Source of the DNA: Desulfobacteraceae bacterium
Lineage (GTDB): Bacteria > Desulfobacterota > DSM-4660 > Desulfatiglandales > Desulfatiglandaceae
Assembly: GCA_016844935.1 (NCBI GenBank)
Contig: JAERTK010000107.1
Span: 1-43,676, forward strand
DNA length: 43,676 nt
Reading direction: 5' to 3'
A program made the position numbers and the translations under genes. Below the pieces are notes generated by a model. It was not told where the DNA came from. It did not search any database and worked only from the letters and a program-made list of their open reading frames with translations. Below are positions 34,667 through 41,931 of this stretch, in pieces; position 1 is the stretch's first letter, and the number at the start of each line of letters is the position of its first letter.

Positions 34667-36516
34667 GGTGACCTCCTTTTAGAATAAATATGGCAATATG
34701 AAATATCGCCTTTGATTCCACGCGCTGCGCGGAAATTTTTTGATGCCATTATGATTTGAAAATGAGAATTGCCGGATGTGACATATTTTTCCGCATCCAG
34801 CATGAGGCCCAGGAACTGGCCCGGCGGTAAGTAGTCCACAACGCGAAGATTCTGCAGTTCAACACCGTTACGGTCCAGAAACACCACGGTGGGAACGCCC
34901 TTGATCCGGTACCGGGCCAGCAGTTGTTTGTGAAGGGGATTGCCTTTTTGCGTCAGATCAACCTTGATCATTATAAAGTTAAGCGTTCCACGATCAACCA
35001 CGCGTTTGTCGTGAAAAGTGATTTCATCCAGCTCTCGACAGGGCGCACACCAATCTGCGTAGAAATCAATGATGACGGGTTTTTTCAGTTGTTTCGCCTG
35101 GGCGAGCAGTTCATTGGAATAGGGCTGCCATGCCACACCGGGGCCTTGCATGAACCAGGTGCTCGTGAGGATGACAGCCAGGACCAGTCCCGTTGTCCCG
35201 GCAAGTGATTTAACCCACCCGAAACCCCGGAAAGCGTTTTTGGTTCTGTCGATCCAGCCCAGGTGAAGACCTGCGGAAAGAGCCACCGCGGCAAGGATAA
35301 ATACCCCTACGGATTTTGGGAAAATCGGTCTGATAAAATAGGCGGCCATGCCCACGAGGACCCACCCCATGAGCTTTCGAATCCAGAGCATCCATTCGCC
35401 GGATCTTGGCAGTTTGTCAATCTGCCCTGAAAAAACAGCCAGGAAGAAGAGGGGCAGGCCGAGGCCCAGGCTCAAGGTGAAGAAGATGAGAAACCCCAGC
35501 CATGGGCTTCCCATGCTGGCCACCCAGGTTAGCAACCCCAGGACAAAGGGGCCGATACAGGGTGCGGCCACCACGCCCAGGGTGATCCCCATAAAGAGGG
35601 TCCCGAAATATCCCGTGTAGGATTTTGAAGCGGCCTGTGTCAACCCCGCGGGAAGTTTCAATTCCCAGAATCCGAAAAGGCTCGCCGCAAACAGCATCAT
35701 GACAAGTGCAATCATGACGAGCACGATGGGGTTTTGCAGCAGGGCTCCCATGAGGCTGCCGGTCAAGGCGGCTGTCACACCGAGGATGGAATTGGTGAGC
35801 GAAAGACCACCAATGTAGCAGGCCCCATGGGCGAAAAGGTTCCCCCGGCCCCCGCCGCTTCTTCCCCCAAAATAGGAGACGGTTATGGGGATTAACGGGT
35901 AAACGCAGGGTGTGAGGTTCAAGGCCATACCGCCGGCAAATATGCCCAACAACGTCCAGATCATTGCCCAGCCGTAAAGGGGCCCCGGTTCATCGGGTCT
36001 GGCCTCCACCTGGGAAAGACCCGCGGGTCTGCTTGCCACGGGAAATCCCTTCTCATTCCATTCGGGATAACCCATGGGATAACGATAAACGTGTTTGTAA
36101 CCGAGTTCTGCGGCCACCCGGGCCGCCGAGTCGCTTCGGACTCATGCAAGGCCTGCTCAGAAAAATACAAGGAAACGGTTTTTATCGGGACCGAGGAACT
36201 TTTCCAGTGCACCCTTATTCTTCCAGCGGCTCAGCCAGGTGGGTTCCATGGGAAAATTGAGGGCCCCTTTGATATGTCCGGTCCGGTATTCCCATTCCTG
36301 GCGGGTGTCTACCAGCAGCAACCCCTTGGGATTTTGATCATATACCTGTTTTAGTTTCTTATAATCGATCAGTTGATACCCGCCGGTTCGGGCTTCGGCC
36401 ACCACATCTTCAAAAGTGGCCTTCTTGGGGGCCACCGAACGGTTGGTAAACCATAGAAAACCCACTGTGACGACAAGGGCCGTGATGGCGAATATGGTTG
36501 TTTTCAGGCCATTCAT
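34660..36516 (-). CDS. Rhodanese-DsbD-thioredoxin fusion, selenoprotein (Sec120, Sec125)
   Basis: One frame runs from ATG 36516 (GAGGG 7 bases upstream) to TAA 34662-34660 through two UGA codons at 36159-36157 and 36144-36142, giving 618 residues. An N-terminal membrane segment (about 5-25) precedes a rhodanese domain with VDTRQEWEYRTGHIKGALNFP and the active loop FLVFFUAGLAUVRSDSAA, where rhodaneses have CxxxxC. It continues without a break through AAELGYKHVY and GYPEWNEKGFP into a DsbD-like membrane domain (about 185-450) and a thioredoxin domain with WC490APC493. This suggests a periplasmic sulfurtransferase fed with electrons from the cytoplasm. Hairpins follow each UGA. Calling it two genes would split the rhodanese at its active site. 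Confidence 0.9.
36110..36143 (-). promoter_or_regulatory. Two candidate SECIS hairpins of the rhodanese fusion
   Basis: For the second UGA (36144), GCGGCC (36126-36121) pairs perfectly with GGCCGC (36115-36110) around loop CGGGU, with GGU at 26-28 nt. For the first UGA (36159), GAGUC (36143-36139) pairs with GACUC (36132-36128) around loop CGAAGC; this one overlaps the second UGA codon and lacks a GU loop, so the stronger hairpin may serve both. Confidence 0.75.
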
Positions 36517-36556
36517 CTGCACACCCTCGCATTCAGGGAATTGGAAATTTCGGATG

Positions 36557-37012
36557 TCATAGTTTTCCCTCTCTTTTGAGTTTTGTGATGAGAAATTCCG
36601 CACCTGACCGGGAGAGACCGCAGCCTTTCGCCAGGTCGGATGGGTCAGTTGAGCCCGCTTTTCTGGCAAAAGCGATTACCTCGCCGTCGAGTTCTTCCAA
36701 CCAGTCCTCAAACAGTGATAGGATCTCGGGGTCGGCAACCGATGCGAGTTGTTTTGACCGGGCCACTTTGTCCACCATGCTCTGGCACATATCCGTTGGA
36801 TCGACACCTTCGTCCATGCAGGTGGCCATTCAAAGATGGACCATGCTGGTCAGCTTTTCATCTGAAGGTGTCCCCAGCAGATTTGACACCAATTCAAGTC
36901 GCGTTTCTTCTTCCAGAAAGAGGAACACATTCTCCAATATGCCGGTGAGCGCCCGTGCGGCTTCCTCAGGTGCCATGTTCTCGACCAGTTTTTGAATCTT
37001 TTCTGTACTCAT
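36557..37012 (-). CDS. Small selenoprotein with UMATC motif (Sec61), unknown family
   Basis: The frame from ATG 37012 meets UGA at 36832-36830 and continues to 36557, giving 151 residues. The first 60 residues are helical (PEEAARALTGILENVFLFLEEE, in part), then SMVHLUMATCMDEGVDPTDMCQSM gives U61-x3-C65 and a further Cys. The C-terminal part (DPSDLAKGCGLSRSGAEFLITKLKREGKL, in part) resembles a winged-helix or helix-turn-helix. I do not recognise the family. It is the first gene after arsR, 19 bases on. The downstream half lacks its own ribosome site, and a well-formed hairpin with AGGUG loop follows the UGA, so a single Sec protein is favoured. Confidence 0.82.
36797..36816 (-). promoter_or_regulatory. 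Candidate SECIS hairpin of UMATC protein
   Basis: On the minus strand UGGACGA (36816-36810) pairs with UCG (36804-36802) and, after one bulged A, UCCA (36800-36797), around loop AGGUG (36809-36805). GGU lies 24-26 nt after the first base of the UGA. Confidence 0.78.
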
Positions 37013-37031
37013 GCTGCGTCATCTCCGGGAA

Positions 37032-37367
37032 TTAAAATGTTTTTCTTTTTGATAAAAGATCTGTTACCAGTTCATGCAGTTGTTTGAGGATATCAATAAT
37101 TCTCTGGTCTGCCACTTTATAATAGATAAAAGGCCCACGTCGCTCCACATGGAGCAAAAGCGTTCGTTTCAATTCTTTAAGATGGTGGGAAACAAGGGGT
37201 TGGGAAAGTCTGAGCTCTTCCACTATCTGGGAAACAGATTTTTCCCCGCCAATCACACAAAGGAGAATGCGGAGGCGGTTTTCATCGGCGAGGCTCTTGG
37301 ATAGCGTGGCAACGGTATCGAGATGGTCGTTCAAACGAGGTATGGTTACTGCTTTTGAGTGCGGCAA
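37032..37367 (-). CDS. ArsR-family transcriptional repressor
   Basis: This 111-residue winged-helix protein has the ArsR/SmtB layout: ADENRLRILLCVIGGEKSVSQIVEELRLSQPLVSHHLKEL (shown in part: RLRILLCVIGGE and LSQPLVSHHLKEL) and a C-terminal dimer helix. It has one Cys, in LLCVIGG near the start of the domain, so it does not carry the paired CxC of classical arsenic sensors nor an obvious two-Cys persulfide switch. It starts at TTG 37367 behind GGAGG. A perfect inverted repeat 36 bases upstream is its likely operator, so it probably controls itself and the selenoprotein operon downstream. Confidence 0.9.
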   Translation of the reverse strand: MPHSKAVTIPRLNDHLDTVATLSKSLADENRLRILLCVIGGEKSVSQIVEELRLSQPLVSHHLKELKRTLLLHVERRGPFIYYKVADQRIIDILKQLHELVTDLLSKRKTF

Positions 37368-37402
37368 TCTTTCCTCCAGGTCTTCCCTTTCTCACCAAGG
37401 CT

Positions 37403-37440
37403 CAGATCAGTATATCAACGTGTATTGATATACTGATCTG
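37403..37440. promoter_or_regulatory. Likely ArsR operator (16-bp inverted repeat)
   Basis: Arms CAGATCAGTATATCAA (37403-37418) and TTGATATACTGATCTG (37425-37440) are perfect complements with a CGTGTA spacer. The ATATCAA-N6-TTGATAT core is typical of ArsR-type operators, and the site lies directly upstream of the arsR start. A role as terminator for the DUF6485 gene is less likely because the arms are A/T-rich without a U-tract. Confidence 0.85.
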
Positions 37441-37485
37441 CTGGGTATGTCAAGGGGGAAATTTCAGCCTGGGTCTGTTGCGCCA

Positions 37486-37683
37486 TCACCCTTCGGCTAT
37501 GGCTTCCTGAACAAGGTCTCTCAAACAATGGGGGAACCGCTTTATAATGGGTTCCGTTACCCTGTTCTTGTGTGTGTGCACACATTCACAACAAAGGCCG
37601 TGCCTTGGACAATCCGTTTTCGGACAGGAACAATAGGTGTTGATTTTGGTATTATTAGGACAGTTTACAGTCTCATTTTCCAT
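37486..37683 (-). CDS. Small Cys-rich protein, DUF6485-like
   Basis: This 65-residue protein has the dense Cys pattern NCPNNTKINTYCSCPKTDC followed by PRHGLCCECVHTHKNR, which matches the small DUF6485 family as I recall it. It probably binds zinc or an Fe-S cluster; no function is known to me. AGGGAG precedes the ATG. It lies between cobT and the ArsR operator on the same strand. Confidence 0.75.
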   Translation of the reverse strand: MENETVNCPNNTKINTYCSCPKTDCPRHGLCCECVHTHKNRVTEPIIKRFPHCLRDLVQEAIAEG

Positions 37684-37771
37684 GGTTTTCTCCCTTGTGG
37701 AATTTTAGAGGAACCGCTATCACAAACCGGCAGCGGACAGCCTGGCTGTGTTTCATTTAAAACGCAGTGTC

Positions 37772-38857
37772 TCAGGAGTCTTTGTTGGTAACACCCGCTT
37801 CTTCAAACGTGAGCATCTCCCTGGCAATTTTGGCCGCACCCCCGATAATCCCCATGGCCAATGCGCCGCCGGTTCCTTCCCCCAGGCGCATTCCCAAATC
37901 CAGAATCGGGTCCAGTTGCAGATAATCCAGCATGCCCCGATGCCCCGGTTCTTCCGAACAATGTCCCGCAAAGAGATAATCTTTGACGGCTGGACAGAGC
38001 GCATTGGCAACGAGGGCACCGGCCGTTGAGATAAAACCATCGATCACCACGGGGCGGCTATGGTAGGCACCGGCCAGTATGCATCCGGCGATGCCGCCGA
38101 TTTCGAATCCCCCCACTTTAGAAAGAACGTCCAGACCATCCCGGGCATCAGGCTGATTCACGTTAATGGCGCGGCGGATGACATCCTTCTTCCGTGTAAG
38201 GCCCTCATCGTCGACGCCGGTTCCCCGGCCCACCATCTTCTCCACGCTCCCGCCGGTCAATACGACACCGATCGCCGCGGAGGGGGTGGTGTTGCCGATG
38301 CCCATGTCGCCCGTCCCCAATATTTCCACGCCATTTTCCAGAAGATCTGATGCCACATAAAACCCCGTGAGCACCGCTTCTTCTGCCTTCTCACGTGTCA
38401 TGGCGGGGCCTTTTGTGAAGTTTTCGGTGCCCCTGCCCATTTTGCGAACCAGAAGCCGGTCTCCGTTTTCAAGGGAATCGGGGTCCAAATCCGGAATGAT
38501 GCCCATATCCACCACCTGGATTTGTGCATTTACCCCTCCGGCCAGGATGTTGATGCCCGCACCTCCCATTAGAAATGCGCGGACCATCTCACCGGTAATG
38601 ACCTGGGGATATGCGCTGACGCCCTCCTCAACAACCCCGTGGTCACCGGCCATCACCAGAAAGGCTTTTGCGTCAATTGAAGGTTTGAACGTCCTGTTTA
38701 TGGCACACAAACGTTCTCCAATATCATGAATCCTTCCAAGGGCGCGTGTGGGCATGACCAGTTGAGAGGTCCTCTGCCTCGCTTTTTCCATCCATTCTTC
38801 TTCAATGGGTTTTACCGATCCAATGATTTCCCGCAAACCCGCTTTTTCAGACATCAT
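37772..38857 (-). CDS. cobT: Nicotinate-nucleotide:dimethylbenzimidazole phosphoribosyltransferase
   Basis: This 361-residue enzyme activates the lower-ligand base of cobamides by transferring ribose phosphate from nicotinate mononucleotide. Signature stretches are MAGDHGVVEEGVSAYP, GDMGIGNTTPSAA and the catalytic Glu region MRLGEGTGGALAM near the C-terminus. GGAGGA precedes tandem ATG codons at 38857 and 38854; a longer open frame upstream runs into a repeat element and is not credible. It completes the cobamide theme of the window. Confidence 0.95.
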   Translation of the reverse strand: MMSEKAGLREIIGSVKPIEEEWMEKARQRTSQLVMPTRALGRIHDIGERLCAINRTFKPSIDAKAFLVMAGDHGVVEEGVSAYPQVITGEMVRAFLMGGAGINILAGGVNAQIQVVDMGIIPDLDPDSLENGDRLLVRKMGRGTENFTKGPAMTREKAEEAVLTGFYVASDLLENGVEILGTGDMGIGNTTPSAAIGVVLTGGSVEKMVGRGTGVDDEGLTRKKDVIRRAINVNQPDARDGLDVLSKVGGFEIGGIAGCILAGAYHSRPVVIDGFISTAGALVANALCPAVKDYLFAGHCSEEPGHRGMLDYLQLDPILDLGMRLGEGTGGALAMGIIGGAAKIAREMLTFEEAGVTNKDS

Positions 38858-38877
38858 GTTCTCCTCCATTTCATTTA

Positions 38878-39027
38878 CTAGTGTCCATCCACAAATGGCC
38901 AATTTGCCCGATTTCTGTGTCAGACTAAAATTATAATCCTCGAAATACTTCAATGTATTCCTGCGGTTATAATTTTCACCTTCCTTGAACTCGAACAAAT
39001 TTTCTCATTTGTGGACGAACACTTACT
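38878..39027. repeat. MITE-like inverted-repeat element
   Basis: Imperfect terminal inverted repeats of about 28 bases (left TAGTGTCCATCCACAAATGG, right CATTTGTGGACGAACACTTA) bound an A/T-rich core that itself contains an inverted AAATTATAA / TTATAATTT pair. It has no coding capacity of its own; an open frame through it joins cobT by chance. It looks like a small non-autonomous mobile element. It lies in the 364-base gap between cobT and the acyl-CoA ligase gene. Confidence 0.72.
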
Positions 39028-39141
39028 AAGACCGCTCCATAAGCCATTTTCAGTGGTGACAAATATGATGAATGCAAAGACTTGTCAATAACTTTCGAGC
39101 GGTGAGGGTTGCGTCATGAACACGGCGACTACATGATTTTG

Positions 39142-39206
39142 TTGACAAATTAATGTGAAAAGAGATATTAGAAAACAACGGCTGTTTTAGAATTCTCACA
39201 TTAATT
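39142..39206 (+). promoter_or_regulatory. Sigma-70-like promoter with inverted repeat
   Basis: TTGACA (39142-39147) and TATTAG (39166-39171) are spaced by 18 bases upstream of the ligase gene. AATTAATGTGA (39148-39158) and TCACATTAATT (39196-39206) form a perfect 11-bp inverted repeat spanning the promoter, a plausible operator or leader hairpin. Confidence 0.65.
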
Positions 39207-39221
39207 CAGGAGGATTATGCG

Positions 39222-40967
39222 ATGGCACAAGGACCTTGGGACACACCTTACTGGCCCGAAGGGGTTCCCCGTGAGATCACGGGGTATGAAAAACCGATCT
39301 TTTCGCTTCTGGACCAATCCGCAAAGACCTATCCTGACAACACTTTCACCATCTTTAACGGTCGGTTCAAAACATACGCCCGTGTCAAGGATACAGCAGA
39401 CCGTTTGGCGCATTTCCTGGCTGGCCAGGGGATTCAGAAGGGAGACCGGGTGGCGATCTTTTTACCCAATCTGCCCCATTTCCCTGAGATCTTTTTTGGT
39501 GTCTTGAAAGCGGGTGCCACCTGCGTGACCTGCAACCCCCTTTATACGGCGTCGGAGTTGCACTACCAACTCAAGGACTCGGGCGCCAGAATCGTCTTCT
39601 GCATGGATCATCCCCAGTTTTATCCAACGGTTGTGGAAGCCATGCGGGATACGGATGTGGAGCAGGTGGTGATCTGCAGTGTCAAATCTTATTTGCCGCC
39701 CATTATGGCATTCATTGGCGGTTTGCTGGGGAAGATCCCCAAGGCTGAAAAACACGAACCGGGTCATCTTCTGTTCGACGATGTGGTCAAAGGATCTCTG
39801 CCTGAACCCCCTGATGTTGAAATTTCCCCCACTGAAGATCTAGCCCTTATCCTTTACACCGGTGGCACCACGGGAAGGCCCAAAGGGGCTTGCCTCACCC
39901 ATTCCAATTTTATGGCCAATTTGACGGCCTTGGACGAGTGGTCCCTTACCCGTCAGGAGCCGGGCGGAAAACTGGAAAAACTCGAACGGGGAGAAGCCCA
40001 GACCATCCTGGGAGTTCTTCCCTGGTACCACAGCTTCGGCCTCACCTGCGCCATGCTCTTTTCATGTTCTCTGGGAGGCCGTCTTATCTGCATTCCGGAC
40101 CCCAGGGCGGGGAAGCCACCCTTCACGGAGGTCCTGAAAGCGGCTCAGAAATACAAAGCGACCTTTATGTCGGCGGTTCCCACCATCTTCGTGGCCTTCG
40201 TCAACCATCCTCACATCGAGGATTATGATTTGAGTTCTTTTATTGTTTGCAGTTCGGGCGGTGCACCACTGCCGCCGGAAGTCTGCCGGCAGTTTGAGGC
40301 CAAGACGGGCGCTATCATTATTGAAGGCTATGGGCTCAGTGAAACGGCGCCCATTGCCAGCTGCAATCCCGCGGATGCGGAAACCCGGAAGATCGGCAGC
40401 ATCGGGCTCCCGTTCCCCAGCACGGATATCAAGGTGATGGATTTAGAGGCCGGCGACAAGGAATTGCCCAGAGGAGAGGACGGGGAAATAGCCATTCATG
40501 GTGCCCAGGTCATGAAAGGGTATTGGAACAAGCCGGAAGAAACGGAGGCTGTTTTCCAGGATATCGACGGAAAGCGGTTTTTTCTTACGGGCGATATTGG
40601 ACATATCGATGAAGATGGGTTCATTGTGATTACCGATCGCAAAAAGGATCTGGTTCTGGTGAGCGGATTCAATGTCTATCCCAGGGAAGTGGAAGATATC
40701 CTTTTTGAACATCCCATGGTGGCCATGGCAGCAGTGATCGGCATTCCGGATGATCGGAGCGGTGAAGCCGTAAAGGCATTTATCCAGGTCAAACCGGAGG
40801 AAACGGCCACCGAGGATGATATCCTGGCCTATTGCAAAGAGAATATGGCCGGGTACAAGCGCCCCCGGCTGATAGAGTTCCGTGAAGAACTCCCTGTATC
40901 CGCCGTGGGAAAAGTCCTGCGCCGCGTATTGCGGGACGAGGAGTTGAAGAAGAGAGATGAGGCTTAA
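39222..40967 (+). CDS. Long-chain acyl-CoA ligase (AMP-forming)
   Basis: This 581-residue enzyme activates carboxylic acids with ATP and CoA. It shows the AMP-binding signatures LILYTGGTTGRPKGACLTHS, GYGLSETAP, LTGDIGHIDEDGF and ITDRKKDLVLVSGFNVYP, and the C-terminal catalytic Lys in SAVGKVLRR. Its length is normal for the FadD group. AGGAGG lies 8 bases upstream. It overlaps the SDR gene (TAATG), which suggests a short fatty-acid or aromatic-acid pathway operon. Confidence 0.93.
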   Translation: MAQGPWDTPYWPEGVPREITGYEKPIFSLLDQSAKTYPDNTFTIFNGRFKTYARVKDTADRLAHFLAGQGIQKGDRVAIFLPNLPHFPEIFFGVLKAGATCVTCNPLYTASELHYQLKDSGARIVFCMDHPQFYPTVVEAMRDTDVEQVVICSVKSYLPPIMAFIGGLLGKIPKAEKHEPGHLLFDDVVKGSLPEPPDVEISPTEDLALILYTGGTTGRPKGACLTHSNFMANLTALDEWSLTRQEPGGKLEKLERGEAQTILGVLPWYHSFGLTCAMLFSCSLGGRLICIPDPRAGKPPFTEVLKAAQKYKATFMSAVPTIFVAFVNHPHIEDYDLSSFIVCSSGGAPLPPEVCRQFEAKTGAIIIEGYGLSETAPIASCNPADAETRKIGSIGLPFPSTDIKVMDLEAGDKELPRGEDGEIAIHGAQVMKGYWNKPEETEAVFQDIDGKRFFLTGDIGHIDEDGFIVITDRKKDLVLVSGFNVYPREVEDILFEHPMVAMAAVIGIPDDRSGEAVKAFIQVKPEETATEDDILAYCKENMAGYKRPRLIEFREELPVSAVGKVLRRVLRDEELKKRDEA

Positions 40968-41734
40968 TGTCGTTTTCAGGTTTTGCGCTAGATGGAAAAA
41001 TAGCCCTGGTTACGGGGTCAGGTCGCGGATTGGGACTGGAAATTGCCAAAGGCCTTTCTGCGGCCGGTGCGCACGTTCTGGTCAACGGACGGAATCTTGA
41101 AAGTCTGGAAAATGCGGTTTCGGCGGTCCATTCGTCGGGTGGTTCGGCGGAAGCATGTGTTTTTGATGTGGCCGATGAAGCGGCTGAGGATCAAGTGTTT
41201 CAAGAGATTCAAGAAACGCATGGACGGCTGGATATCCTCGTTAACAACGTCGGCATACGGGATCGGCGGGGACTTTTCGAGTTTGAAATGGATGCGGTTC
41301 GTCGATTGCTCGAAGTGGACCTGATTGCGCCTTTCAATCTGTCTCGAAAGGCTGCAAAGATCATGCTGACGCAGGGCGAGGGGCGTATTATCAATATGGT
41401 TTCCATTGCGGCGCTTCTGGGGGTTGCTGGGGATGCCGTCTATATCACCGCCAAAGGAGGGCTTCTGTCTCTCACAAGGGCACTGGCTGCCGAGCTGGGC
41501 CCTTCCGGAATCACGGTCAATGCCGTCGCACCGGGCGTTTTCGCCACGGAAACCAACGCTCAGCTTGTTACCAATCCCGAAATAGGCCCCCGGTTGGCCA
41601 AACGGACCTCTTTGGCCCGTTGGGGAGAACCCCATGAGATCGCCGGTGCGATTGTATTTCTGGCTTCGCCAGCCGCCTCCTATGTCACGGGTCACATGCT
41701 GGCTGTTGATGGTGGGTATCTGACCCATTTTTGA
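40967..41734 (+). CDS. Short-chain dehydrogenase/reductase (FabG-like)
   Basis: This 255-residue oxidoreductase has the NAD(P)-binding TGSGRGLGLEIAKGL, the NNVG motif, active-site Ser in NMVSIAALLG and catalytic YITAK. The C-terminus VTGHMLAVDGGYLTHF is typical of classical SDRs. It follows the acyl-CoA ligase with overlapping stop and start, so it likely acts on a 3-oxoacyl or hydroxyacyl product. Its substrate cannot be told. Confidence 0.93.
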   Translation: MSFSGFALDGKIALVTGSGRGLGLEIAKGLSAAGAHVLVNGRNLESLENAVSAVHSSGGSAEACVFDVADEAAEDQVFQEIQETHGRLDILVNNVGIRDRRGLFEFEMDAVRRLLEVDLIAPFNLSRKAAKIMLTQGEGRIINMVSIAALLGVAGDAVYITAKGGLLSLTRALAAELGPSGITVNAVAPGVFATETNAQLVTNPEIGPRLAKRTSLARWGEPHEIAGAIVFLASPAASYVTGHMLAVDGGYLTHF

Positions 41735-41883
41735 AAGGAGGTAGGTTGGTATCGGACATGAACTTCATTTCAAAAAAATCCTCTGTCAAATCTCTTTTCC
41801 GACCTGCGATATCATAGGCTCCAAAATTCGATTCGACATATGGTAATCTCACTGAAACGACACTGTTTAAAAAATATAACGGC

Positions 41884-41910
41884 TTGACATTTCCCTCTTT
41901 GTTATATGAT
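41884..41910 (+). promoter_or_regulatory. Possible promoter of the hsdR-like gene
   Basis: TTGACA (41884-41889) and TATGAT (41905-41910) lie 22 bases upstream of the ATG with a short 15-base spacer. Position fits a promoter for the restriction gene; the spacer makes it weak or uncertain. Confidence 0.4.
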
Positions 41911-41931
41911 ATGTCTTCCGAGGGAGATCCG

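Noticed and set aside
38858-38998. Longer N-terminus for CobT
   Set aside because: The extension is coded by a MITE-like repeat, and a good ribosome site supports the start at 38857.
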